Shown here piece after piece: positions 10,495 to 21,778 of a DNA stretch of 64,000 bases (position 1 is the stretch's first letter; every line of letters begins with the position of its first letter). Below the pieces are notes generated by a model, which had not been told where the DNA came from, made no database searches, and worked only from the letters and a program-made list of their open reading frames with translations. The stretch comes from Diogma glabrata. Its lineage: Eukaryota > Arthropoda > Insecta > Diptera > Cylindrotomidae. The DNA is taken from NCBI GenBank assembly GCA_963693315.1, contig OY856186.1, positions 461,173,558 to 461,237,557 on the forward strand, given 5' to 3'. Both the position numbers and the translations under genes were made by a program.

Positions 10495-13400
10495 ATATGA
10501 GCAGTTTCACGCAAGTTCAGCAAATTTTTGTGAAATTTTGACTTGACCCCTTTTAATTTTGATTATTTTTTGTTTATGGATAGTCTTTCATAAATAAAAA
10601 ATACAAGTTCTCTTAGAATTTTTTTCTTCGACCAGGGGTCTTCACAGGGTGCCCCTCAATTTTTTGTTATTTTGTGATGTGAGTGCATTTTGACGAGCGA
10701 TTGTAGAAAAACTACTGAATCGATTTTCATAAATGATATGTCGTTGAATAGGTATTAGAACAAAGTTTTTAAAAATGTACACTGTTAATTTTTAGAGATA
10801 ATTTTTAACGGTGTAACATAAGAAAAAAACGGTGTAATTGAAAAAAAGATGGCATAGCCTTTTTTTTTTTTTTAACTAAATTGAAGCTTATTTTATATCT
10901 AACCACTTGTGAAAGTTTGGCACTTGCATTATTTTTTGTTTTAAAGATAAAATTCGTTGTGCATATGACTGTCGGGAATCAGTTTTTTTTGTTCTGAAGG
11001 AAACTTATAAAAATGGCGATTTTTAGATTCAGATTTTTTTTATGTTAAATATCAAATATTTTATTATTAAATGAACTTTTTAAAAAGCAATTTCAGTCAA
11101 GTTCAGCAAAATTTTGCGTCATTTTAACTCGACCCTTTTTAATTTGGTTTCTTTTAGTTTATAGATAGCCTTTGATAAATGAAAAATACGACTTCAAGTA
11201 GAATTTTTTTAAAATATAATAATATAAATTATTATATTTTTAAATATAATAATATAATTATAATAACAGTATAATTATAATAACAAACAACAGTAATGCT
11301 ACGCGTCATTTGGTTGAAAAAAGTAAAACTCTACATAAAAATAATTTTCAGCATTCATCTGCGACGGATAAAAGAGGTGTATCCACAACAGATATAAATG
11401 TTGTGGAGCAGTTCTATAAAAGTGATGAAATCAGTAGATTATTGCCAGGCAAACATGCAATATCTTTTAAAAAAGGTCGCTCATCCATAAAAACACAAAA
11501 GCGCTTATTGCTATGTACATTAAATGAAGCTTATGTGGAGTTTAAAAATAAGTTTCCTGATGTGAAAATAGGATTTACTAAATTCACGTCCCTTCGACCA
11601 CAAGAATGTATAAAATTATCCCAAGGAGTTTATAATGTGTGCGTGTGTACCATACATAAAATATAAAACTAATGATTCAACACTCTAAGATGTCTTGGAT
11701 TACTGATGCTGCTTTCCAGAATTATAAAACATTAATTGACTTTGTTTCATGTGGTGAATTAACAGAAGATTGTCATACTTTGAAGTGCAATGAATGTTCA
11801 AAAAAACTTCAACAACTGGAAGAAAAATTACTAAATGATTTTGACGTTAAAGGAATCCTTCAAGTCAAATATCAACAATGGAATACCACTGATCGATGCA
11901 ATTTGGATACTTTAATAGAAACTGTAGAAGAGTTTATGAAAAAATTTATTTACCGTTTACAAATTTTGATACCACACAACTTTATAGCAAAACAGCAATC
12001 TACATTCATTGAGGAAAAAAAATTAGAAGCAGGAAGTGCTTCGTTCAAGGGGATTTATTTTTCTGAAAACTACGGCTACATAATTCAGGATTCGGTTCAA
12101 GGTTATCATTATAATAATCCACAAGCTACTATTCATCCTTTTGTCATTTATTTTAAAAGTGCCGCAAGTGAATATATACAGCACCGAAGTTTTATACTCA
12201 TTTCGGATATAAACGATCACAACAGTACTACAGTCCATCTTTTCATTACAAAACTTATTGAATTCATCAAAACGCATATAAATTCTAATATTACGAAAAT
12301 AATTTATAACACTGACAGTGCACCTTCTCAATACAAAAATAAACATAACCTAATTAACTTATGCCACCACAAAAAAGACTTTAAGGTTGATGCAGAATGG
12401 CATTTTCATGCTACCAGCCATGGAAATGGACCTTGTGATGGAATTGCTGGTACACTGAATTGTGCTGCACACCGTTATAGTATAGGGAGCAAAGGTATTA
12501 TTGATACATCAAAAAAACTTTTCGAAATGGGCTTTAAAATAGGAATCTACCACGAACTTTGGATACGCCGATAAAAATGAATATCAATTAACAAAAAAAA
12601 ATACAAAATCGTTTTGTAATTTAATGTTAAAATACCATCTTTTACTTTCTGACCATAATAACATAATACGAACATAATACTTCTCCAGTCAAAAGTTCCT
12701 AAATAGATTTTGTTATTTATACGGTTTTTTTGTTTGCAGTCGAGACTGTCAAATTATTTTTTATAAGAGTGACAAGTGATTACTAAAAGTGATAAATAAA
12801 CATTTCATTTTTTTATGCCATCTAATACAAAGAAAATAATTGCAGAACTGTTTTCCTATTCAAAAGAAACTTCTGTTTGTAAAATAAGTAAATCATTTTT
12901 AACAATTGTATTTATTTTATTTATTGTACTACATATATAATTTTTATAATGTTTTAAAAAGTTCATCTAATATTAAAATATTTGATATTTAACATAAAAA
13001 AAAAATCTCTTAGTTTATAACGCCATTTTTATAATTTTCCTTCATAACAAAAAAAAAACTGATTCCCGACAGTCATATGCACAACGAATTTTATTTTTAA
13101 AACAAAAAATAATGCAAGTGCCAAACTTTCACAAGTGGTTAGATATAAAATAAGCTTCAATTTAGTTAAAAAAAAAAGGCTATGCCATCTTTTTTTCAAT
13201 TACACTGTTTTTTTCTTATGTTACACCGTTAAAAATTATTTCAAAAAATTAACAGTGTACATTTTTAAAAACTTTGTTCTAATACCTATTCAACGACATA
13301 TCATTTATGAAAATCGATTCAGTAGCTTTTTTACAATCGCTCGTCAAAATGCACTCACATCACAAAATAACAAAAAATTGAGGGGCACCCTGTGAAGACC

Positions 13401-13530
13401 CCTGGTCGAAAAAAAATTCTAAGAGAACTTGTATTTTTTATTTATCAAAGACTATCTATAAACAAAAAATAATCAAAATTAAAAGGGGTCAAGCCAAAAC
13501 GTTGTTGAATCTGCGTGAAATTACTCATAT
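10495..13530 (+). mobile_element. Long-TIR DNA transposon with broken transposase
   Basis: The outermost ends match as GAGCAGTTTCACGCA (10499) and TGCGTGAAATTACTC (13511-13525). The arms are long, about 590 bp (10500-11095 and 12950-13520), with matching blocks such as GGTCTTCACAGGGTGCCCC and CATATGACTGTCGGGAATC. The first 120 bp of the left arm recur imperfectly at 11085-11210, so the left side is partly duplicated. A transposase-like pseudogene lies between the arms on the plus strand. A rearranged fragment of the same family is at 33139-33352. Confidence 0.85.
11310..12574 (+). pseudogene. Transposase-like protein with D-SQYKN and SHGxGPCDG motifs
   Basis: Two frames, 11310-11666 and 11672-12574, join if one base is missing near 11660. 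The product would be about 420 residues. The second part has a four-Cys pattern (HTLKCNECSKK region), then blocks that look like an RNase H fold: FILISDINDH, IIYNTDSAPSQYKNKHNL, LCHHKKDFKVDAEWHFHATSHGNGPCDGIAGT. From memory, this arrangement occurs in uncharacterised transposon proteins of insects and cnidarians; I cannot name the superfamily. The frame has no in-frame ATG at its start and ends early, without the IPGTR-type C-terminus seen at 35118-35408. Its place between long TIRs supports a transposase. Confidence 0.7.
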
Positions 13531-13810
13531 GTACGTATGTAATTACAATAACAATATTGAGCAAGCCAAATCAACTTTTATGTTGATAACAAAGAGCATG
13601 CAAATTTATCAATTTATGATGTTGTTCTCATAGACTCCAGTTCAAATTTTGTAAAAAACTCAGTTTTTAAAAAATTTTAAAGTTTGGTAAGGACATGTTT
13701 TGTATAGATGCATTACTGACCAAAATTTCATTAAACAATGATAATCCTTTATAAAAGAATGTATTCTGGACAGTCTAGTGTAGGATACATAAAATTTCGC
13801 GCGTTCCTGG
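13531..13810. other. Short AT-rich spacer, nothing recognised
   Basis: Between the long-TIR transposon and the minus-strand LINE remnant. No frame, palindrome or shared repeat was seen. Confidence 0.4.
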
Positions 13811-14884
13811 TGTTCCTACCAGTAATTTGTCCAACTGTCATGAGTTCTGTATTATATCTCATCATTTCATTTATTATCTTGAAGACAGTCAGAAGCATTT
13901 CGTAATTTATCATCATAGGCAGCGGAAGGATATCATTAGATCGAACGAATACGTTTACTGTCGGCTCCAGTCTACCAAAACGAAAAATGTGTTTCAGAGC
14001 TTTTTTTTGAAGTATAAAAAGAGTATTTAATCGAGTTTGAGATGTAGAACTTCACACTGGCAATAAATATGTTAAACGACTGTTGATATGGCAGTAATAA
14101 TATTGTTTTAAGATATTTACGTTTAAATATAACTTAAGTCTACATAATACTCCAACATAAGGTTTTATTTTGGTGATTACTTTATTAATGTGAGAACTCC
14201 AATTTAGTTCTGAATCTATCGATAGTCCCAAATACTCTGTTTCAAGCTTCCGGTTAATCACATTACTATTCAGAGCCAGTTGGTCAAAGGTGTTCTGCGT
14301 TGAAGAGTTTTTGGTCACAAATGTTATGAAATGTGTTTTAGATGTATTCATTGTGAGTTTATTCATTCGAACCAATCATTAATCATTAACAGATCATCAG
14401 TCATTATGTTTTTAAGCGGTATATAATTTAATGCATTATATGTTACAACTGTATCATCCGCAAATATTTGTTTCTTACAATGAGTTGGAAAGCTAAAGAA
14501 ATCATTTACATAAATAAGAAATAAAATTGGTCCCAAGATTGACCCTTGTGGAATACCGCATCTGTTATCTTTCAGCGAGCTCTTTACTCCATTATGAACA
14601 ACAAACTGTTTGCGATTTCGAAGGCAATCTTGCAATAGATCCAGTCCACTGCCCGATATGCCTATTTTCTTCAGTTTTTTAATAAGAATATCATAATCAA
14701 CACAATCAAATGCATTTTTCACGTCAATGAATAGAGAACTTGTGACATTTTTATCATTAAATGACTTTAGAATATTATCAACTAAGTTTAGAACAGCTGA
14801 GGTAGTATTACTACATGTTTGAAACCCAAATTGATCTTTGTGTAATATATTGTTAGACCTGAGAAATTCCACCAATCTTTTTTT
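13810..14884 (-). pseudogene. LINE reverse transcriptase fragment
   Basis: On the minus strand the palm is readable: [17 protein letters not shown] carries the first catalytic Asp, followed by [20 protein letters not shown] and IFADDTVV, the FADD active box. The thumb continues in another frame (14375-14052) with LETEYLGLSIDSELNWSSHI. A further shift near 14040 leads to a connection region readable to about 13830. The family differs from the LINEs at 38-42 kb. It is cut at 14884, near residue [12 protein letters not shown], by the microsatellite-bearing element, and the endonuclease is missing. Confidence 0.85.
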
Positions 14885-14997
14885 AGGTAGATATAAAAAT
14901 CTACATTTTGCAATGGGCTTCATCTCGGAATTTCGGAAAATTTTTTGTGCCAAACGACTATATATGATAAGCGGAGACGAAAAAACAAAAAAAAATG

Positions 14998-15376
<379 letters not shown>

Positions 15377-15399
15377 GATATGAGATATAACGAAAACGA

Positions 15400-16380
15400 C
15401 CGGCACTCTCACGGTCGCATTTGTTGAGGTAGATCAAAAACATTTTCTGTGTTTTATAAATATCTCGGACAAGTTCGTGAATCAGCAAAATCCGACACGT
15501 GGTTAAGGAACTAGAGCCTTTTTTCTAAAAAAAATTGATTTTTTAAAACCGTTATAACGGCCGTTTGGATACTAATATTTCAAAAAAATTAACAAATTTA
15601 GAATTTTTGGAATCTTTTTTATCAATTTGGTTTAAAAAAAGACCTCTGCAGTTAGAGGTTCCTGCGCAAGCGGCTCCAACAAAAAAGTTTGCAAAAAAAA
15701 AATTTTTTTAAACAACCGGCCCTCTCACGGTCGCATTTGTAAAGCCAGATCAAAAAACCTTTTCTCTAAAAATGTGCGTTTTATTAATATCTTGGACAAG
15801 TTCGTAAATCAGCCAAATCCGACATATGGTTAAACTAGAGGCTTTATACTAGAAAAAACTCTATTTTTTAGATCCGTTATAACGGCCGCTTAGATTCTAA
15901 TATTTTTAAAAACTTCGTAAATTTAGAATCTTTGAAATCTTTTTAATCAGTTTCTTTAAAAAAAAAGAGCTCCGCAGTTAGAGGTTTCTGAGTGAGCGGC
16001 TCCAACAAAAAAGCTTGTAAAACACAAAATGCGTTTGAATCAACCGGCACTCTCACGGTCGCATTTGTGGAGCCAGATCAAAAAACCTTCCGTAAACATG
16101 TGTGTTTTATTAATATCTTGGACAAGTTCGTAAATCAGAAAACTCTGACACATGGTTAAATAACTAGAGGCTTTATACTAGAAAAAAAATTTGTTTTTAA
16201 CGGATTAACGTTATAACGGCCGTTTGGATACTAATATTTTTAAAAACTTCATAAATTTAGAATCTGTGGAAACATTTTAATCTGTTTCTTATAAATATAA
16301 ACCTCTGCAGTTAGAGGTTTTTGACTTGTTGGCTCCAACAAAAAAGTTTGCAACAATCCATAACTATAATTTCCAAGAAC
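15400..16380 (+). repeat. Three tandem units of about 320 bp
   Basis: Each unit holds in order: CTCACGGTCGCATTTGT, TTTATAAATATC or TTATTAATATCTTGGACAAG, GTTATAACGGCCG, CTCTGCAGTTAGAGG-like, and a GGCTCCAACAAAAAAG word. Units begin near 15400, 15716 and 16043. The same three units occur reversed at 57500-58480. The units have diverged from one another, so the array is older than the spread of the copies. Confidence 0.85.
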
Positions 16381-16690
16381 CTTATAACAGTCAATGAAAA
16401 AAAAAATAAAAAGGTTTGAATAGAAGGAATTGATTTTTTTTCTTAGAAATAAACTATTTTGATATTTTGCAGTAATTGGACGACATATGATATAGCGTAG
16501 GTTTGTGTCATAAATTGTCACACACATGTTCTGTGGTAGATTTGATATTTGTTTGTTGCAAAATTGAATAGATATAGTTTTGCATATATGTAGCAAATTT
16601 TCTTTTTAAAATTTGTTCGATATCTGTTTGAAATTAGTTTGTGTTGTTTAAACTAATCTGATATATATCAGATTCTACTGGCACACAAAA

Positions 16691-17240
16691 CTGTCTGACT
16701 GTAGAAAGTCATCAAGCATTTCGGTGGGCCTCTGCTTTCTGGCCCTCATCCTTTTCTTTACTTCCTCATCAGTTTGTCGGTCCTGAAACTCGACACGTAG
16801 AGCATGACAGAAATCATTCCATATAAGCTGTCGATTTTGGCGAAAATATCGCCAGAACCAATCAGCTGCTCTATCCGTTAACAGTAGATACAAACTACGT
16901 GTGACAATTGAAAAATCACTATTTAAGCACATCTCGGTCAATCTCTTTATTCTAAAGATAAACGCTTCCACATCCAGGCCATCAGGCCTGCCGGAGAAGG
17001 TTACATTCCAACTCCGTATGATTGTTGAGTATTGATCGAGAAAAGGTCGCGTACTAGTAGGAGCAGGATGAGGTCCAGTAAACATTGGTTGTGCCGGTGG
17101 ACCATTTCGTGGTTGTAATAGCTTGCGATAGCGGAAGCTATTACTTTGAAACTTATAAGAAAAGGTGCCGGTAGAGGGTTGAAGACCCTAATCATTTTTG
17201 GGATATCCTGGACTTGCCCATGTCCGATGCACACACACAA
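16691..17240 (-). pseudogene. Gypsy-type gag (Retrotrans_gag) fragment
   Basis: The minus-strand frame has SWNVTFSGRPDGLDVEAFIF, then LYLLLTDRAADWFWRYFRQN and FQDRQTDEEVKKRMRARKQ. This is the capsid-like region typical of Retrotrans_gag, in which an alternating hydrophobic pattern precedes a W-W motif. It breaks at 16691, where the microsatellite-bearing element begins. No zinc knuckle, protease or pol is present. An LTR could not be identified between 17240 and 17512. Confidence 0.7.
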
Positions 17241-17517
17241 CACCACTCGTCTTAGTCGGTCATACTGTTACCGCTAAAAAATTTTCTTTTGCACTTTGTA
17301 TTTAATATAGCCTCTCTATTCGGCTATGGACATTTAGAATTACATTTAATAAACAAAAATTTGTTCGACTTACACTATAATAATGTTCCGGTCCCTATAG
17401 TAACTGTAGTGTTGTCTTCTTTGGTGTTCACAGGTAAAAAATAATATAAAGACACAAGGCTCCTACTAAATTTTGTTTTGTTTTTGTTTTATTTACTTGT
17501 TTTTATTTCATACTGAT

Positions 17518-19667
17518 TGTTAGCCTCTCTGGTGTATTTAGCGGACTGTAGTGGTATATTTCGATGATATATGACGGCCAGAGAGACGAACAAGAATGAC
17601 CTTGAAAAACACCAATACGTCGTTTCGTGCAGCAAAAAGTTGATACGATGATTATGTTGTAAATCAGCAATGATAGAAAGCGATGATTGTAAACGATGAT
17701 AAGATGTATATAATTCCATCAATATGGCCAATTAGTAACGCCATTAATAAAATCGATGAATTGATAAACAGATGTATATAATTCCATCAATACAGCCAGT
17801 CAATGCAGCCGTTAATAAATCGATGAGTTGTTGATAGACGTATATAATCCAATGAGTACAGCTAGTTAATATAGCCGTTAATAGAATCGATGAGTTAATA
17901 AACAGATATATATAATTCCATCAGTACAGCCAGTCAATGCAGCCGTTAATAAAATCGATGAGTTAATAAAAAGATATATATAACTCCATCAATACAGCCA
18001 GTCAATGCAGCCGTTAATAAAATCGATGAGTTGTTGATAGACGTATATAATCCAATGAGTACAGCTAGTTAATATAGCCGTTAATAGAATCGATGAGTTA
18101 ATAAACAGATATATATAATTCCATCAATACAGCCAGTCAATGCAGCCGTTAATAAGATCGATGAGTTGCTGATAGACGTATATAATCCTATGAGTACAGC
18201 TAGTTAGTATAGCCGTTAATAGAATCGATGAGTTAATAAAAAGATATATATAATTCCATCAATACAGCCAGTCAATGCAGCCGTTAATAAGATCGATGAG
18301 TTGTTGATAGACGTATATAATCCAATGAGTACAGCTAGTTAGTATAGCCGTTAATAGAATCGATGAGTTAATAAAAAGATATATATAATTCCATCAATAC
18401 AGCCAGTCAATGCAGCCGTTAATAAGATCGATGAGTTGTTGATAGACGTATATAATCCAATGAGTACAGCTAGTTAATATAGCCGTTAATAGAATCGATG
18501 AGTTAATAAAAGGATATATATAATTCCATCAATACGGCCAATCAGTGCAGCCGTTAATAAGATCGATGAGTTGTTGATGTTAATGATATGATGTATGTAA
18601 GTCTATCAATATGGCCAATTAGCAACGCCATTAATAAAATCGATGAATTGATAGACAGACGTATATAATTCCATCAATATGGCCACTCAATATAACCATT
18701 ATTAGAAGCTATTAATTGCGTGATGTGAGTATAAAATTGATCAGTGCAGCTATTCGCATCTGAAAAAACAACACATTAATAAAATTTTTCATACAATGCT
18801 TCGACAATCAGCACGGAACGATCACTTAAATTGATCCAGAAACACCCTTTCAAACTATTGTAAAAACCTGGCGTGATTCATGGATGAGAACAATCAAACC
18901 CACGTTCTAAATACAAATTTTGACTTTAGGTTTTGACTTAAAAAACCTTACACTGAACACACAATTGAAAACAATGATAATGAACTCGACTAACTATTTT
19001 TATTAATATAATTTTAAACTAAAACAAACAAATGTTGAAAACATAGCTTCGAGAACAATTAAAATGTGAAAGAGAAACGTTTTACAAAAACTTTGACATA
19101 TATAGCCAAAACACACCATTCTCTGAAAAATCAGCAGTGCTCCATACCGTAGACAACATGAACTATAATTTGCTCAATGTGATATCGAGCGAATGAATAC
19201 TGTTTTTAGTTTTTAGTGTTACCCAATCTGATGGATAATCAGATTAACAGATTTTCAAAATTGAATAAGAAAAACAAATCGAATAAGTATTAAGTAGAGA
19301 AATATGTAAATATACATATATTTTAACATAATTTGAATAGCGAAATATTGCTGTCGTTTTCAGAGAATGCTGAGAATGTAAGATAATTAGTTGACTAACC
19401 TAAGTTAAATCAAATTAAACAAGGTGAATCAATTAAAATAATTATTTATGCCTAATTATAATTAATTTGTTTTTGATTTTTAGAAACTGTGAATACTGAC
19501 CAATTATAATTAGTTTGTTTTAATTTTTAGATAATTTTTAACGGACGCGTAACATTACTCTAAACTGAGGTGTGGGTTGACAATGGAGAAGGCAGCCACT
19601 TGGTAAAATTTTGTGAATAACAAAACTGTTATTATCTATTTGTAGGATACCTCGTCCAGTGTCAACA
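17518..19667 (-). repeat. 3' LTR of the BEL/Pao element
   Basis: 2150 bp. It matches the 5' LTR at 27522-29528 almost throughout. Differences include one extra ~135-bp minisatellite unit, 8 more bases near 19500, and scattered substitutions (for example GGTAAAA against GGTGAAA near 19605). LTRs of 2 kb are unusually long for this group. Confidence 0.97.
17701..18600. repeat. LTR minisatellite array (also 27708-28460)
   Basis: Alternating diverged ~66-bp monomers form a ~135-bp higher-order unit. Typical words are AATCGATGAGTT, GACGTATATAATCCAATGAG, ATATAATTCCATCAATAC and GCAGCCGTTAATAA. The array in the 3' LTR has one more dimer than that in the 5' LTR, which with 8 bp elsewhere accounts for the 143-bp difference in LTR length. 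Confidence 0.9.
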
Positions 19668-19680
19668 TCCTCCCACCTTC
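19668..19680 (-). other. Polypurine tract of the BEL/Pao element
   Basis: Read on the minus strand this is GAAGGTGGGAGGA, directly before the 3' LTR start TGTTGACAC. Position and purine content fit the primer for plus-strand DNA synthesis. Confidence 0.85.
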
Positions 19681-21778
19681 AAAAGATGATTTTAGTAACA
19701 ATTCAAATTACGACGTTTATATATTTTTTTTGATTCAATATAATTCAAAGAACTCCTTAGACTAAGATTACTAAGAACTAATCTAATATAATTTAACTTA
19801 ATATGCTACTGAAACTAATAATGTGATCGTACAGATCATAATCAGAATGATTAACTAAAGTTACAAACATAGTTATTCAATTTACTAATTCACACCAATT
19901 AATGTATGTGACTAAATCGATGAAAAATAAAATATATCAATGACAAAATTATTAAACTTGATTTTGGGTTTTTACTAACCAATTGAGAGTGAGTAATTAT
20001 TATTTTTTAAGACAAGAAAAAACCAACAATTGATCTATGACCTTAATGGGTCTCGATTATCCTGGTCAGTAGACCAATCAATAAGTCACAACATTATATA
20101 ACGAAGAAATTTATTAATGGATGAGCTATACGAGATCGAAGTAAGTATCTATGACTCCAAATAGTCCTAGCAAACCTTGGACTTGAGGCTTGAGCTATCA
20201 AATTTTAAATAGATACGACTGTATATAGATACGACTGTGTACAAACATTGAAGATCTGGATCATAACATATAACGTATGGGGAGATAGATCTGGATGTGC
20301 ATCACAACCGACGAGCTAGATCATGAAAATACTAAAACGACAAGGTAGGTAGATCCGTGTGTGCGAAACAACCGAAGAACTGGATCATAAAAGGTAGCGA
20401 TGAAATAGCGACAAAGTAATTTACCAATGTTGTTCGAAGGTTATAAGCCTGTATGATGTCTCATCATGAGGACACCTACATACGCATAAGACCATGTGTG
20501 ACATAATTGACTTTCTTATCACAAAGTGTAGTATAAAATGTCACCTGTGCATGATACGAGAAATTATAATGGTTGGATGTGGGCACAAACCTTAAGTAGG
20601 TGCGGCCTGCTTTGTAATAGCAGACACACTTCAGTGAGCGCACCACCATGTGTTTACATAGCTTGAATTTTTTTTTAAAAAGACACAACGACTGTACGAC
20701 GCAATTGGGCTGTCATGACACATTCTGTCAAAATAACGAAGACAAAACAGAAGTGACGTCTGCTTCAATAATGATAGCGAAATATTAGTGCTTTTCGAAT
20801 TCAAATATTAACATACCTACAAAGCTACGACAATAAATTGGCAAACGAAGACATACACAAAAATTGATCTAACAATATTAATGGTTGACGACTATGATGG
20901 TGAATTCAAAATCTTGAACGTATTGCAACTCACGAAGTTACTATTGAAAATGACCATGGAAACTTGTTTGGCCTTGACTCGACGGTTATACGACGAGGAT
21001 GGGCTATCAGACACACTCTGTCAAAAATAACGAAGACAAATAGCAGAAGTGAAGTCTGTTGGAATAATGATAGGAACAAAGAACGACGACAAATAACAAT
21101 CCTGATCATCTCCAAATATCAGCGGATGTCGGTCAAGCCTTAGCGCAAGGACTCCCATTGAAGTGACAAATTGCAATCATCTTAAATACATGCATCTCAT
21201 TACATGTAGTGCAGTGACGAAGACCAAACTGTGGATTTAACATAAAGCATTGCCAGCTTTATCAAGAATTCTGAAGACACTAGTCGGAAAATGCGTACGA
21301 TCTTGTTTGCTTCTGGCTCAAATGTAGAAGTCTCTTACATATCACGGAAAGTTCATTAAAATTCTTCCCAACGGTTAACGCACTAGCCAGATGGTTACGT
21401 TGACATAGCTTTGAGTAAAAATTGGCAAACTTTAGGTTTAGGGTAATTATAACAAGTACAAAACCCATTAGTAAACACAGCTCGAGGGCTTTCTATGCTG
21501 TGTGGACATAGCTTGACGAATCAAGACATAAGTTTAAGTATGCTTCGGATAGGAATTATCTGAAGCAACATTTTAGTTAATACACTCTAAAAATAGAGGA
21601 AATTTACATAGCTTTAGGAACTTCTTAATTAGTTTAAGGGGAGTGGTATGTACCCTCTACCCTTCAGTGACGCGATTTCGAAAGAAATCGAATGTACATA
21701 GCTTAAGGACAACTCAACGATTTAAGTTTAAGTTCTTTCATTATCGAATTACATGATTGCAATTGTCGAGCAATGATA
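19681..21778 (-). other. BEL/Pao region between pol and the 3' LTR, noncoding
   Basis: 2.1 kb with no frame resembling envelope. It contains an imperfect direct repeat of about 100 bp (near 20694-20780 and 20976-21075, sharing TGTCAAAA-ATAACGAAGACAAA), a weaker ~100-bp repeat around 20245-20400 with the word GATCATAA, and several ACATAGCTT words (about 20656, 21404, 21508, 21608, 21694). Their role is unknown. Confidence 0.6.

Noticed and set aside
17701..18600. Centromeric or telomeric satellite
   Set aside because: The array lies inside both LTRs of one retrotransposon and has no other copies here.
19681..21778. Envelope gene in the BEL element
   Set aside because: The only frames are 61-70 codons, without signal peptide, furin site or membrane anchor pattern.
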